Source of the DNA: Aminipila sp963524205
Lineage (GTDB): Bacteria > Bacillota > Clostridia > Peptostreptococcales > Anaerovoracaceae
Direction: 5' to 3'
Length of the DNA stretch: 64,000 nucleotides
NCBI GenBank assembly: GCA_963524205.1
Contig: CAURED010000002.1
Span: 1-64,000 of the forward strand
Shown: positions 6,827 through 16,297 of the stretch, one piece after another
How positions within the stretch are numbered: the stretch's first letter is position 1
Layout: the number at the start of each line of letters is the position of its first letter
Notes under the pieces: generated by a model
Seen by the model: only the letters and a program-made list of their open reading frames with translations
What the model was told of the DNA's origin: nothing
The model's database searches: none
Position numbers and translations under genes: made by a program

Positions 6827-8224
6827 CTATTCCTTTATAATCTGTACACCCTGAGGAGTATCTTTAAGAACAATGCCTTTTGCTTTTAAAATGTCTCTTA
6901 TTTCATCAGCTCTGCCAAAATCCTTATTCTTTCTAGCTTCCTGTCTTTCATCCACTAGCGCCTGAATTTCCGAATCAACACTATCATCTGCTTCTTCCTG
7001 AAGCAGTCCCAATACACTTGTAAGCTCAGTAAGCATATCCGATGCTTGTTTTGCAAATTCTTTTGACGCGCCATCTTTTACAGTTGTGTTAATTGATGTA
7101 ATAAGTTCAAATACAGCAGTAATCGCATCTGCAGTATTTAAATCATCTTCCATGGAATTAATAAATTCCTGTCTGTACTTATTAAAGCTTATAACCGATT
7201 CTTTTTCTGTATCAGTGATCATATCGGTACCAGTTTCCATTAAATGCTTTAAGTTTGCTTTTGCATTTTGCATTCTTGCTAATCCGTTCTTCGCCTGTTC
7301 CATAAGCGTATCGCTAAAATTAATAGGATTTCTATAATGTCCAGACAATAAGAAAAATCTCATGACCTCACCACTATAGGCAGCTAAAATATCTCTTACT
7401 GTAAAGAAATTCCCTTTTGACTTAGACATTTTCTCATTATCTATCGTAATATATCCATTATGCATCCAATAATTGGCAAAATTTTTACCATTGTGTGCCT
7501 CAGATTGAGCGATCTCATTTTCATGATGAGGAAAAGCTAAGTCTTGCCCACCTGCATGTATGTCAATCGTTTCTCCTAAGAACTTTTTTGACATAGCAGA
7601 ACATTCAATATGCCAGCCTGGTCTTCCCATGCCCCACGGTGATTCCCAAGCAATTTCATCATCTGTTTTTCTTGCTTTCCAGAGAGCAAAATCAAGTGGA
7701 TCCTGCTTCTTTTCACCAATCTCAATTCTGGCTCCAGACTCTAAATCCTCTATATTCTGCTTTGAAAGCTTACCATAATCTTTAAATTTTCTCGTGCTGT
7801 AATAAACATCACCATCAACTTCATAGGCATATCCCTTTTTAATTAAGTCCTCAACAAACTGGATAATATCATCCATTGTTTCAGTAACCTTTGGATGTAC
7901 AGAAGCCTTCTTAACATTTAAAGCAGCAGCATCTTTATAATATTCTTTAATATACTTTTCACTTACTTCTCCAGCGCTCACGCCTTCTTCTCTTGCTTTA
8001 TTAATTATTTTATCATCAACATCAGTAAAATTCTGAACGAATTTTACGTTATTGCCTCTATATTCTAAATACTTTCTTAAAGTATCAAATACTACAAATG
8101 GTCTTGCATTTCCTATGTGAAAATAGTTGTACACTGTAGGTCCGCAAACATATATTTTAATTTCATTTTTATCAATAGGAACAAATTCCTCTTTTTTTCT
8201 AGTTAATGTATTATATATTTTCAT
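6827..8224 (-). CDS. cysS: Cysteinyl-tRNA synthetase
   Basis: 465-residue class I synthetase charging tRNA-Cys. It shows the zinc-site cysteine and nucleotide-binding segment in YVCGPTVYNYFHIGNARP (HIGN at 36-39), WHIECSAMS, the zinc ligands in AFPHHENEIAQSE, and KMSKSKGN near 270. The C-terminal helical DALR-type domain ends with a KAKGIVLKDTPQG wedge. ATG 8224 is preceded by AAGGGAG at 7 bases; an in-frame upstream ATG overlaps that site. The order cysS-mrnC-...-rlmB-sigH is the typical Firmicutes arrangement, though gltX and cysE, which often precede cysS, are missing. Confidence 0.96.
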   Translation of the reverse strand: MKIYNTLTRKKEEFVPIDKNEIKIYVCGPTVYNYFHIGNARPFVVFDTLRKYLEYRGNNVKFVQNFTDVDDKIINKAREEGVSAGEVSEKYIKEYYKDAAALNVKKASVHPKVTETMDDIIQFVEDLIKKGYAYEVDGDVYYSTRKFKDYGKLSKQNIEDLESGARIEIGEKKQDPLDFALWKARKTDDEIAWESPWGMGRPGWHIECSAMSKKFLGETIDIHAGGQDLAFPHHENEIAQSEAHNGKNFANYWMHNGYITIDNEKMSKSKGNFFTVRDILAAYSGEVMRFFLLSGHYRNPINFSDTLMEQAKNGLARMQNAKANLKHLMETGTDMITDTEKESVISFNKYRQEFINSMEDDLNTADAITAVFELITSINTTVKDGASKEFAKQASDMLTELTSVLGLLQEEADDSVDSEIQALVDERQEARKNKDFGRADEIRDILKAKGIVLKDTPQGVQIIKE

Positions 8225-8250
8225 AGTGGCACTCCCTTTCATAATAACAT

Positions 8251-8270
8251 AGGGCAGGTAAACCTGCCCT
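8251..8270 (-). terminator. Short hairpin after the M23 peptidase gene
   Basis: 9-bp perfect inverted repeat AGGGCAGGT/ACCTGCCCT, 59 bases past the peptidase stop and just ahead of cysS. The T-tract is poor on both strands, so termination is likely partial. Confidence 0.45.
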
Positions 8271-8328
8271 AAAATTATACAATATTCTTTATAAGTTGTA
8301 TACCCATTTAACTACAATTAAAACAAGT

Positions 8329-9624
8329 TTAAATATAATTCATTGGGTTTTGCGCTACACCATTTACTCTGACTTCAAAATGAAGTACATTACCAGTAGC
8401 GTTGCCTGTACTGCCTACTGTTCCAAGAGACTGTCCCTTTACTACCTTTTCTCCAGCAGAAACATACATGCTGTCACAATGTGCGTAATAAGTCTCAAGT
8501 CCACCACCGTGGTCTACTTTAATGATATTTCCATAAGATCCTGAATAACCTGAAAAAGTAACAACTCCATCAGCAGCAGCCCCGAAAGGTGTGCCTGCTG
8601 GATTACGCAAGTCCACTCCGGCATGTCTCCGGCTGCCTCTGCTTGCACCATAAGCTGAAGAAACTTCAATATGGCCCATAGGCGCACCCAATACACCACT
8701 GCATTTTGCAGTACTTGCTGTATAAGCTTGAACAGCTGCTGTTCCTTTTAGTGAAACCTGATTTTGAGGTTGTGTAACAATTTGTTCATTTAAAACATTG
8801 GAAGCTACAACAACTCCATTTTGCTTAACTACCTGCGAAGTTATCTGTTTGCTTCCGCTTATACCCGCAGCCTTTACTTTTGACTGTCCCGTGTACATAG
8901 AACTAGTTTCTTCAAAAGTTGTCTCATATGGTATTGTCTCTGTTGCTACTACAGTTTCCGTTGTGGTAATAGCAACAAATGGTTTTGATTCATATAGATT
9001 AACTACAGAACCTATTTGTAAGCTTGAAGAACTGATTCCAGGATTCATCTGTTCCAGTTCTTCAGGGGATACTCCATTTTTAATAGCAATATCCCATACT
9101 GTATCTCCACCCTGAACGATATAAGTCTTAGGTGTTGCAGTTCCTTTTATAATATAATCAATAGCATCGGCAACGCTCATAACCCAAGCTGGATCACCAT
9201 CTACAGCCTTAGCGTTATATGGGTCCCATCTAAATTCTTTGTCAAAAACAACATTTACATTAGGGTCAGTTTTATTGGTTAAATAGTATTCTTTTACACC
9301 TTCAAAAACTGCATTGGCATCTTGTTCCGTGTCCACTGCCAATATTGTCTTACCTCCAATGCTTATAAGCCACTGCACATCATTTGTGCCTTTTTCAAGT
9401 ACAATACTTTGCTCCTGAACTGCTCTGCCATTTCCTGTATCTGCAGGTGTTCCTATATTCACCATCGGTGTTACAGAAAGAATAGTAGCAAGTGCTAATA
9501 CTCCAACTACGCCACCGGCTGTTGTCTTTTGTTGTTTTGACAAATTCTTTGTTGTCTGCTTTATTTTTTCAAAAGTAAAATTATCCTTCATCATACTAAT
9601 AGTATTCCTTATTTTTCTATTCAT
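8329..9624 (-). CDS. Secreted M23 endopeptidase with LysM and G5 domains
   Basis: 431 residues. A basic N-terminus is followed by one hydrophobic segment (VVGVLALATILSVTPMV, ~39-55), a signal peptide or membrane anchor. A LysM domain follows near 170-215 (TYIVQGGDTVWDIAIKNGVS), then a G5-like domain near 220-300 (ending VLNEQIVTQP). The C-terminal M23 domain has the zinc motifs HAGVDLRNP (HxxxD) and the HxH-type LHFEV. It probably cuts peptidoglycan cross-bridges while bound to glycan through LysM. It is a single gene with its own promoter and flanking hairpins. Its role (growth, division or spore cortex) cannot be told from sequence. Confidence 0.92.
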   Translation of the reverse strand: MNRKIRNTISMMKDNFTFEKIKQTTKNLSKQQKTTAGGVVGVLALATILSVTPMVNIGTPADTGNGRAVQEQSIVLEKGTNDVQWLISIGGKTILAVDTEQDANAVFEGVKEYYLTNKTDPNVNVVFDKEFRWDPYNAKAVDGDPAWVMSVADAIDYIIKGTATPKTYIVQGGDTVWDIAIKNGVSPEELEQMNPGISSSSLQIGSVVNLYESKPFVAITTTETVVATETIPYETTFEETSSMYTGQSKVKAAGISGSKQITSQVVKQNGVVVASNVLNEQIVTQPQNQVSLKGTAAVQAYTASTAKCSGVLGAPMGHIEVSSAYGASRGSRRHAGVDLRNPAGTPFGAAADGVVTFSGYSGSYGNIIKVDHGGGLETYYAHCDSMYVSAGEKVVKGQSLGTVGSTGNATGNVLHFEVRVNGVAQNPMNYI

Positions 9625-9739
9625 ATTCTAAATTCCTTTTTTCATTGCTAGTTTTAGCTAGTTTTGTCTATTATCCCCTTTCAAAAGAGATGTTTTTTGT
9701 GACGATCTCATATAGCATATTATTTTTAGCTACTCCGTA

Positions 9740-9768
9740 ATGTTACAGTATTGTTACAGGAAAGTCAA
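9740..9768 (-). promoter_or_regulatory. Probable promoter of the M23 peptidase gene
   Basis: Minus strand TTGACT (9763-9768), 17-base spacer, TAACAT (9740-9745). The -10 is weak. The 340-base interval 9625-9964 otherwise holds only the ppiB terminator and an AT-rich ~115-base leader in which I see no recognisable riboswitch. Confidence 0.5.
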
Positions 9769-9805
9769 CCCATATAGGTTTTTCTTCACAGGAACTTCCA
9801 ATAAT

Positions 9806-9851
9806 AAAACCCATAACTATGTTGAAATTTCAATATAGTTATGGGTTTTTT
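9806..9851 (-). terminator. Intrinsic terminator after ppiB
   Basis: Near-perfect ~21-bp palindrome, AAAACCCATAACTAT and its complement ATAGTTATGGGTTTTTT, about 110 bases beyond the ppiB stop. T-runs on both strands suggest a bidirectional terminator. Confidence 0.8.
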
Positions 9852-9964
9852 GATAAATAATTATTTAATTTCATAATGTTACTTATAATACCAACATATT
9901 ACAATATTGTAACAATAATATCACTTATTTGCGGTATTTAATGTTTCAGCACTATAAATATAAT

Positions 9965-10453
9965 TTATTCCACATCCTCAACAGTCACTTTTTTCATAAC
10001 CTGCTTTTCTTTGGGCTTATCAGAAAAATCTCTTTTCACACTTACTATTTTATCGGCAACTTCAATTCCATCTGTAATCTTTCCAAAAGCTGCATACTGT
10101 CCATCCAGATGAGGTGCATCTTCAACCATGATAAAGAACTGTGATCCTCCTGAATTAGGATCCATTGATCTTGCCATAGATAAAACTCCCTTAGTATGCT
10201 TTAAATCATTTTCAAAACCATTGGCTGAAAATTCGCCCTTAATCGTATGTCCTGGTCCGCCCATGCCTGTTCCTGTAGGGTCTCCTCCCTGAATCATAAA
10301 CCCAGGAATAATTCTATGGAAAATAACACCATCATAGAATCCTTCTTTTGCTAAAGCTTCAAAATTTTTAGCAGTCTCTGGTGCTATCTCAGGATAAAGT
10401 TCTCCCTTCATGATGTCACCATTTTCCATTTCAATTGTCACTACCTTTTTCAT
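9965..10453 (-). CDS. ppiB: Cyclophilin-type peptidyl-prolyl isomerase
   Basis: 162-residue single-domain cyclophilin that accelerates proline isomerisation during folding in the cytosol (no signal peptide). Core motifs are present: GVIFHRIIPGFMIQGGDPTG with the catalytic Arg, GVLSMARSMDPNSGGSQFFI, and a HLDGQYAAFGKI loop. AAGGAG precedes the ATG. It ends the carD-PIN/TRAM-ispDF-proS-TRIC-Nudix-ppiB run and is followed by a strong terminator. Confidence 0.93.
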   Translation of the reverse strand: MKKVVTIEMENGDIMKGELYPEIAPETAKNFEALAKEGFYDGVIFHRIIPGFMIQGGDPTGTGMGGPGHTIKGEFSANGFENDLKHTKGVLSMARSMDPNSGGSQFFIMVEDAPHLDGQYAAFGKITDGIEVADKIVSVKRDFSDKPKEKQVMKKVTVEDVE

Positions 10454-10470
10454 ACATTTCTCTCCTTTTA

Positions 10471-10986
10471 TTACCTTAATTTAAAGCTGTCATTATTTTG
10501 GTCCCGCTTTTTTAAAATTGATAATACTTTACTTTCTATATGTCCCTCAAACTTTTCCAGACCAAAAAAATAATCCATAAAGTCCCAAAGTTCTCCCCTT
10601 AAATAGTCAGGATAAACATTGTCTAATTCCTTTAGTTGTTCTTTCGAAACAAATTTCACTTCCTTCATAACCTGTTCCTGTCCAAAAAGTTCTGGATCAT
10701 ATCCAAGTTCCAGAGCCCCTCCACAGATCTTGGCAAGAAAGAAATTAACAAATCGCTGTCCTCGGGTTTCCGAAACTTCCTCTACATGCCAAATCATTTT
10801 TTCAATCTCCACATCAAGTCCAGTCTCTTCTTTTACTTCACGTACAGCAGCCTGACGTGCATCTTCGTTTTCCTCAATAGCTCCGCCAGGTACCATCCAG
10901 ATATCCTTATCTTCATGATGTTGCCTAACCATTAGTATCTTCTTTTCATCATCAAATATTACTACACGCACTCCGCCAGCCCACAT
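10471..10986 (-). CDS. Nudix hydrolase
   Basis: 171 residues. The full Nudix box is visible (GGAIEENEDARQAAVREVKE followed by ETGLDV), which binds Mg2+ and cleaves nucleoside-diphosphate-linked substrates. The C-terminal ~60 residues are hydrophilic and unassigned. ATG 10986 has AGGAG 7 bases upstream; a longer frame starting inside the TRIC gene lacks one. It overlaps no neighbour and lies 16 bases from the TRIC-like gene. The substrate (oxidised nucleotides, sugar nucleotides or other) cannot be inferred. Confidence 0.85.
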   Translation of the reverse strand: MWAGGVRVVIFDDEKKILMVRQHHEDKDIWMVPGGAIEENEDARQAAVREVKEETGLDVEIEKMIWHVEEVSETRGQRFVNFFLAKICGGALELGYDPELFGQEQVMKEVKFVSKEQLKELDNVYPDYLRGELWDFMDYFFGLEKFEGHIESKVLSILKKRDQNNDSFKLR

Positions 10987-11002
10987 ACCTGCACTCCTAT
11001 TC

Positions 11003-11608
11003 TTACTTTGCAACCTTTTTAAGATGTAAATTAAATTTCATAGATATTAATCTTGTAGCAAGTGTTACACCAAAGGAGGTATATACTGCAACATTTTTTC
11101 CAAAATAAGGGTATATTGTCATAAAAATTATTGCCCCGAGAATGGAAGCCACTGCATAAACTTCCTTCCTGAAAACATAAGGCACATCTCCGCACATGGC
11201 ATCTCTTATAACACCACCGCCTGTTCCAGTTAAAACTGCTAATGTAATAACCACAAAAGGCATATAAACATCATTCACCAATGCTACTTCTGCACCTATG
11301 GCCGTAAAAGCTGCCAGTCCAATAGCATCACAAAACATAACTACATTCTGATATTTTACAATTTTTTTATAAAAAGCTATTACGATAGCAGTTGTCACCA
11401 AACTAATGATAATGTAAAGAGGATTAGCTAAAGAGACCGGTACAGGGACATTTATCATAACATCCCGGACTATTCCCCCGCCAACTGCTGTTATTACTGC
11501 AAAAATTGCTATACCATAATAATCCAGTTCTTTATCGATAGCTACTAAGGCTCCTGCTGCTGCAAATGCTACAGTCCCAATTAATTCCATTAAAGAAATG
11601 AATTCCAT
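11003..11608 (-). CDS. TRIC-family (YicG/UPF0126) cation channel protein
   Basis: 201-residue membrane protein with seven predicted helices made of two repeated three-helix units. Each unit carries the glycine-rich kink typical of the family: AVGGGIVRDVM near 43 and GTGGGVIRDAM near 129. Prokaryotic TRIC proteins form trimeric K+/cation channels. The Arg-Asp pair after each GGG is kept. GAGGAG precedes the start, 4 bases after the proS stop. The reason for a channel in a translation/isoprenoid operon is unknown. Confidence 0.85.
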   Translation of the reverse strand: MEFISLMELIGTVAFAAAGALVAIDKELDYYGIAIFAVITAVGGGIVRDVMINVPVPVSLANPLYIIISLVTTAIVIAFYKKIVKYQNVVMFCDAIGLAAFTAIGAEVALVNDVYMPFVVITLAVLTGTGGGVIRDAMCGDVPYVFRKEVYAVASILGAIIFMTIYPYFGKNVAVYTSFGVTLATRLISMKFNLHLKKVAK

Positions 11609-11611
11609 TCC

Positions 11612-13339
11612 TTATTTCTCCTCATTAACCGTTTTGATTGCCCTCGCGATAGCATCATCAGCAGAAATTTCTTCCTTATCTGCTTCCCTTCTAAGCTTAT
11701 ACTCAACTTGTCCGTTAACTGCACCTCTGCCTACTGTGATCCTAACTGGAATTCCTAGTAAATCAGCGTCTTTGAATTTAACTCCAGGTCTTTCATTTCT
11801 ATCATCAAGAAGTACTTCTACTCCTTCACGCAATAAATCCTGGTAAATACCCTCTGCAACTTCAGCCTGCACTTCATCATCCGGATTAACTAAAGTAACA
11901 ATTACATGATAAGGGGCAATCGGCATCGGCCAGATAATCCCATGCTCATCGTGATGCTGCTCAACAATTGCGGCTAAAGTTCTTGTAACGCCTATTCCGT
12001 AACATCCCATTACGATAAGCTGGTCCTTCTGATTTTCATCCTTATAGTAAGCACCCATAGATTCACTATATTTTGTTCCAAGTTTAAATACTTGTCCGAC
12101 TTCAATGCCTCTGGCATGCTTTACAGGTGCACCGCATACTGGACATGGATCTCCAGCCTTAAGCATCTTAATGTCTGCAATGATATCCGCCTTATAATCT
12201 CTTCCATAGTTTACATTCTTTAAATGGTAATCCACTTTGCATGCACCAGCACAAAGATTTTTAAGCCCAGGTAATTCACTATCCACTATAATTTTGCAAT
12301 CATGCAGACCTACAGGCCCCGTAAATCCGCCTACACATCCAGTAACCTCTGCCATCTTAGCTTCATCTGCAAATTCAATTGCATGCTCTGGGATGTTTAA
12401 AGCATTTACAAGTTTTATCATATTTAATTCTCTATCGCCTCTTATAAAAGCTGCAACATATCCATTTTCATCTCCATTATCATCATAAGTTACAAATAAA
12501 AGAGCTTTCATTGTTTGGTTGTGATCTATATTCAAAAAATTTGATACTTCTTCAATAGTTTTTGTCCCTGGAGTATGAACTTCTTCAAGTTGCAATTCTG
12601 CTACATTTGAGGCAGAAGCATCTACACACAAAGCCTTTTCTGTAGTTGCCGCCATATCACATTTTTCACAATAAGCAATTTCACTTTCTCCAACTTCTGA
12701 TAAAGCTGTAAATTCATGAGAATTGCTGCCCCCTATAGCTCCGGTATCGGCTTCAACAGGTCTAAAGGTCAATCCACATCTAGTAAATATTTTTTCATAA
12801 GCATCATACATCTCATCATAGCTATTATCCAAGTCTTCGTAAGTCTTATCAAAAGAATAAGAATCCTTCATAATGAATTCTCTACTTCTCATAAGTCCAA
12901 ACCTTGGTCTTGCTTCATCTCTATACTTTGTTTGAATCTGATATAGATTTAATGGAAGCTGTCTATAAGAATTCACATCACTTCTAACAACATCCGTAAA
13001 AATTTCTTCATGGGTTGGTCCCAGGCAGAAGTCCCTTCCGTTTCTATCTTTTAATCTCCAAAGTTCAGGTCCATATTTAAACCATCTGCCAGATTCCATC
13101 CAAAGTTCTGCCGGCTGAACTGCAGACATGTGTATTTCCTGTGCACCTTTAGCGTCCATTTCCTGTCTGATTATATCTTCAATCTTTCTTATGGAACGCC
13201 AGCCAAGAGGCATAAATCCATAAACGCCTGATACCAGTTTTCTGATCATCCCTGTTCTTAGGAGCAATATATGACTAGCAATCTCAGCCTCATTTGGCAC
13301 TTCTCTTAAAGTTTTTAAATGCATTTTAGATAGTTTCAT
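11612..13339 (-). CDS. proS: Prolyl-tRNA synthetase, bacterial type
   Basis: 575-residue class II synthetase, the standard length for the bacterial form with an inserted editing (YbaK-like) domain. Motif 2 region: YQIQTKYRDEARPRFGLMRS. Motif 3: GCYGIGVTRTLAAIVE. The editing insert spans ~225-400 (KTIEEVSNFLNID, then VGGFTGPVGL). The C-terminal anticodon domain has HVIVTLVNPDDE and LDDRNERPGVKFKDADL. It charges tRNA-Pro and clears mischarged Ala-tRNA-Pro. It begins 22 bases after ispDF in the same operon. Confidence 0.96.
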   Translation of the reverse strand: MKLSKMHLKTLREVPNEAEIASHILLLRTGMIRKLVSGVYGFMPLGWRSIRKIEDIIRQEMDAKGAQEIHMSAVQPAELWMESGRWFKYGPELWRLKDRNGRDFCLGPTHEEIFTDVVRSDVNSYRQLPLNLYQIQTKYRDEARPRFGLMRSREFIMKDSYSFDKTYEDLDNSYDEMYDAYEKIFTRCGLTFRPVEADTGAIGGSNSHEFTALSEVGESEIAYCEKCDMAATTEKALCVDASASNVAELQLEEVHTPGTKTIEEVSNFLNIDHNQTMKALLFVTYDDNGDENGYVAAFIRGDRELNMIKLVNALNIPEHAIEFADEAKMAEVTGCVGGFTGPVGLHDCKIIVDSELPGLKNLCAGACKVDYHLKNVNYGRDYKADIIADIKMLKAGDPCPVCGAPVKHARGIEVGQVFKLGTKYSESMGAYYKDENQKDQLIVMGCYGIGVTRTLAAIVEQHHDEHGIIWPMPIAPYHVIVTLVNPDDEVQAEVAEGIYQDLLREGVEVLLDDRNERPGVKFKDADLLGIPVRITVGRGAVNGQVEYKLRREADKEEISADDAIARAIKTVNEEK

Positions 13340-13360
13340 TTTCTATAAGATCTCCTTCAA

Positions 13361-14497
13361 TTATTTATTCAATATGCATACAGCTTCTGCAGCAATACCT
13401 TCTTTTCGTCCGGCAAAGCCCAGTGTTTCTGTTGTCGTTGCTTTTACATTCACTTTATTATGACTTATTTTTAAAGTTTCAGCAATATTTATTTTCATAT
13501 CATCTATAAAAGGCGATAGTTTAGGTGCTTGTGCTATAATTGTTGCATCTATGTTACCAACACTATATTCCTTGCTTTCTAAAAGTTCTGAAACATGTCC
13601 CAATAGCTTCATACTGGAAATTCCTTCATATTTTTCATCTGTATCAGGAAAATGTCTTCCGATATCGCCTAAAGCCGCCGCACCTAATAGTGCATCCATA
13701 ACAGCATGCACCAAAACATCCGCATCTGAATGTCCCAACAAGCCTAACTCATATGGTATTTCCACACCACCTAAAATCAGCTTTCTATTTTTCTCAAATC
13801 TATGTACATCATATCCCGTACCAATTCTAAATCCCATAGGCATATCCTCTTTAGTTGTAATCTTAATATTACTGTATTCTCCATCCACCACATACACAGG
13901 AATTCCAACTCTTTCTACTAAGACAGCATCATCAGTGCCATAGTAATTTTCCTCAAAAGCTTCCTTATACGCCTTTAAAATCAGTTCTTTTTTAAAACCC
14001 TGAGGGGTCTGTATACTCCTTAGCTGATTTCTTGGTAATGTTTTTTCAAATACTCCGTTTTCTCCAACAGTCTTTATGGTGTCTTTAACAGGTACAGCTA
14101 CAACAGCTGCCTCTTTTTCTATAGTCTTTTCCACAACCATGTTAATAATCTTTTGAGTTACAAATGGTCTTGCCGCATCGTGCACTAGAACATAATCAAT
14201 ATCTTCAGGCAAAATTTTCAGTCCATTATATATGGAATCCTGACGTTCAGCTCCACCAGCTGTTACTCCCATATACTTGTCTATGCCCTCTAACAGTTTC
14301 CTTGTTTTGTCCATATAATCTTTTCCCGTAACGACAAAAAAGCCGTCAATATACTGATTCTGGCTAAAAGCTAAAGCAGTTTTAACAAGCACGGGCTTAC
14401 CTTCTATTTCTAAAAATTGTTTTGGAATACCGCTGCTCATCCGTTTTCCAGATCCAGCAGCGGCTATTATTACAACTATCTTTTTATTTTTATACAT
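13361..14497 (-). CDS. ispDF: Bifunctional IspD-IspF (MEP pathway)
   Basis: 378-residue fusion of two non-consecutive methylerythritol-phosphate pathway enzymes. The N-terminal IspD, the CTP-dependent cytidylyltransferase, shows IIAAAGSGKRM, VLVHDAARPFV and the closing IKITTKEDM. The C-terminal IspF, the cyclodiphosphate synthase from ~225, shows RIGTGYDVHRF (metal Asp/His), LLGHSDADVLVHA, and ATTTETLGFAGRKEGI. The join is short and clean. Start at ATG 14497, 4 bases after the preceding stop; an upstream in-frame ATG would overlap it. Fused IspDF is known in several lineages. It makes isoprenoid precursors in the cytosol. Confidence 0.95.
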   Translation of the reverse strand: MYKNKKIVVIIAAAGSGKRMSSGIPKQFLEIEGKPVLVKTALAFSQNQYIDGFFVVTGKDYMDKTRKLLEGIDKYMGVTAGGAERQDSIYNGLKILPEDIDYVLVHDAARPFVTQKIINMVVEKTIEKEAAVVAVPVKDTIKTVGENGVFEKTLPRNQLRSIQTPQGFKKELILKAYKEAFEENYYGTDDAVLVERVGIPVYVVDGEYSNIKITTKEDMPMGFRIGTGYDVHRFEKNRKLILGGVEIPYELGLLGHSDADVLVHAVMDALLGAAALGDIGRHFPDTDEKYEGISSMKLLGHVSELLESKEYSVGNIDATIIAQAPKLSPFIDDMKINIAETLKISHNKVNVKATTTETLGFAGRKEGIAAEAVCILNK

Positions 14498-14501
14498 ACA
14501 T

Positions 14502-15605
14502 TTATCTCTTCGGTTTTGCAAAGATCATACGTCCTGCTGATGTCTGCAATACGCTGGTTACAGTAACAGTTATAGTCTGTCCAATGTATTTTCTTCCTTC
14601 TTCTACGACAATCATAGTTCCATCATCAAGATATGCAACAGCCTGATTGCTCTCTTTTCCTTCTTTAACAAGAAAAAGCTTCATGTCCTCTCCTGGAAGA
14701 ACAACTGGCTTTAAGGTGTTTGCCAGTTCATTAATATTTAGGACCTTAACACCTTTTATCCCTGCAACCTTATTCAAATTAAAATCGTTTGTTACAACTT
14801 TACCATTCATAATTTGTGCAAGCTTTAAAAGCTTAACATCAACTTCTGGAATCTCATCTAGGGATTTTTCTGCAGTGGTATTGTAAATTTCAATACCATA
14901 ATCCTCTTGAATTTTATTTAAGATATCAAGACCTCTGCGTCCCCGGTTTCTTTTAAGCCCATCAGAAGAATCCGCAATATGTTGCAGCTCAAGTAATACA
15001 AACTCAGGTATTACGATATTTCCTTCAATAAATCCAGTTTTCATAATATCTGCAATTCTTCCATCAATGATTACACTTGTATCAAGAATCTTAGGAGTAG
15101 CGTCTGCCTGCTTATTTTTTGATTTTGATGATTGTCCACTTTTACTTTTTGCAAGCCAGGCACTTGTTACATCCTTAAATCTTTTAGTGGCAACAATAAC
15201 ACCCAAATATCCCATAATAAGATAAGTGATGATAGTTAAGATCGTCCCCATATAAAAGAACTGAATCGTTGCATAAATCTGGCTTACTAAGAAAGCTATA
15301 ATCAAGCCTACAATTAATCCAAATGTCCCTGATGCAATGTCATTTGTTGAAACCCCTTGCAAATCAGACTCAATCCCTTTTGCAACCTTAATACTGTGTT
15401 TTCCAAGACTAGGTGTTGCTCTAAAAAATATAATTCCAAAAATAATAGCAAAGCATAACGCAGTTATTGCTAACTGTGTTTCTGTGAATTCATTTTCTAA
15501 AGAAGTTCCTGATAAGCCATAAATAAATTCACTCAATAAGAACACACCATATCCCACAATGGCACCAATAATAGTTAATATTATCCTTATTAGTTTCTTC
15601 AACAT
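14502..15605 (-). CDS. PIN/TRAM-domain membrane protein (YacL family)
   Basis: 367 residues. There are four N-terminal membrane helices (~5-150), then a charged linker, then a PIN nuclease domain (KILDTSVIIDGRIADI with its catalytic Asp, VLLELQHIADSSD, VVTNDFNLNKVA). A C-terminal TRAM RNA-binding domain follows (from about ELANTLKPVVLPG to GQTITVTVTSVLQTSAGRM). This is the YacL family found beside ispD/carD in Firmicutes; a membrane-tethered RNase role is inferred. I start at ATG 15605, preceded by AGGGGG at 8 bases, rather than the GTG at 15614. Confidence 0.9.
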   Translation of the reverse strand: MLKKLIRIILTIIGAIVGYGVFLLSEFIYGLSGTSLENEFTETQLAITALCFAIIFGIIFFRATPSLGKHSIKVAKGIESDLQGVSTNDIASGTFGLIVGLIIAFLVSQIYATIQFFYMGTILTIITYLIMGYLGVIVATKRFKDVTSAWLAKSKSGQSSKSKNKQADATPKILDTSVIIDGRIADIMKTGFIEGNIVIPEFVLLELQHIADSSDGLKRNRGRRGLDILNKIQEDYGIEIYNTTAEKSLDEIPEVDVKLLKLAQIMNGKVVTNDFNLNKVAGIKGVKVLNINELANTLKPVVLPGEDMKLFLVKEGKESNQAVAYLDDGTMIVVEEGRKYIGQTITVTVTSVLQTSAGRMIFAKPKR

Positions 15606-15688
15606 TCTTTTCACCCCCTTTCAAATTTGTTTTCCCCCACCTAAATTTTAAGGGTTATATAGCTTAAAATATTGTTAATAAGCGAAAA

Positions 15689-16162
15689 TTAAATTGCTTC
15701 ATTAACAATATCATTAGCTTCATCTTGTTCAATGTCTCTAACCAAAATAATTTCACTAAGTAAAATTTGTTTTGCATTAGACAGCATTTTCTTTTCTCCC
15801 GTAGACAGTTTCTTTTCTCTATCCATACGAACCAAGTTTCTAACCACTTCAGCCACTTCAACTATATCGCCTGTCTTCAGCTTATCCATATTCTCGCGGT
15901 TTCTACGGTTCCAATTGCTAGGCATATCACTAGAGTCCTCCTTTAAAATAGAAAGAACCGCCTTTAACTCCTCTTCAGAAATAATTTCGCGCACACCAAC
16001 ACTGCTGCACGATTCTATAGGAATCATTACTTTCATATCCCCACAAGGCAGCTTCAAGATATAATATTTTCTTATTTCTCCAAGAATTTTCTTTTCTTCT
16101 ATTTTTTCAATAACTCCTGCACCGTGCATTGGATACACGACTTTATCTCCTACGGTATACAT
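15689..16162 (-). CDS. carD: CarD-family transcriptional regulator
   Basis: 157 residues. The N-terminal CarD/TRCF Tudor-like domain (MYTVGDKVVYPMHGAGVIEK... to about 60) contacts RNA polymerase beta. A helical C-terminal domain contains the basic NWNRRNRENMDKLKTGD and KKLSTGEKKMLSNAKQIL segments that touch promoter DNA. It stabilises open promoter complexes rather than recognising an operator. It leads the operon carD-yacL-type-ispDF-proS, with a very good Shine-Dalgarno (GGAGGGG) and a strong sigma-A promoter. Confidence 0.93.
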   Translation of the reverse strand: MYTVGDKVVYPMHGAGVIEKIEEKKILGEIRKYYILKLPCGDMKVMIPIESCSSVGVREIISEEELKAVLSILKEDSSDMPSNWNRRNRENMDKLKTGDIVEVAEVVRNLVRMDREKKLSTGEKKMLSNAKQILLSEIILVRDIEQDEANDIVNEAI

Positions 16163-16187
16163 AACATCCCCTCCAATATATGCTTCT

Positions 16188-16217
16188 AGTATATCTTAAT
16201 AATTCGGTTAATGTCAA
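16188..16217 (-). promoter_or_regulatory. Sigma-A promoter of carD operon
   Basis: Minus strand TTGACA (16212-16217), 18-base spacer, TATACT (16188-16193). Both hexamers are near consensus, and the start of carD lies 26 bases further on. Confidence 0.8.
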
Positions 16218-16297
16218 GTACACAAATTTTTTAGTTTATCACACTGCTTTTTTTATGTCAATAATAAAATCGTTAATTTTTCTGCAAAATTTTAGGT

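Noticed and set aside
8225..8328. T-box or other leader before cysS
   Set aside because: The interval is only about 100 bases, has a short hairpin, and shows no T-box sequence; the same holds for the leaders of asnS, metG and lysS.
9625..9964. c-di-AMP riboswitch before the M23 peptidase gene
   Set aside because: Such elements control cell-wall hydrolases in some Firmicutes, but I see none of the conserved blocks here and the leader is too short.
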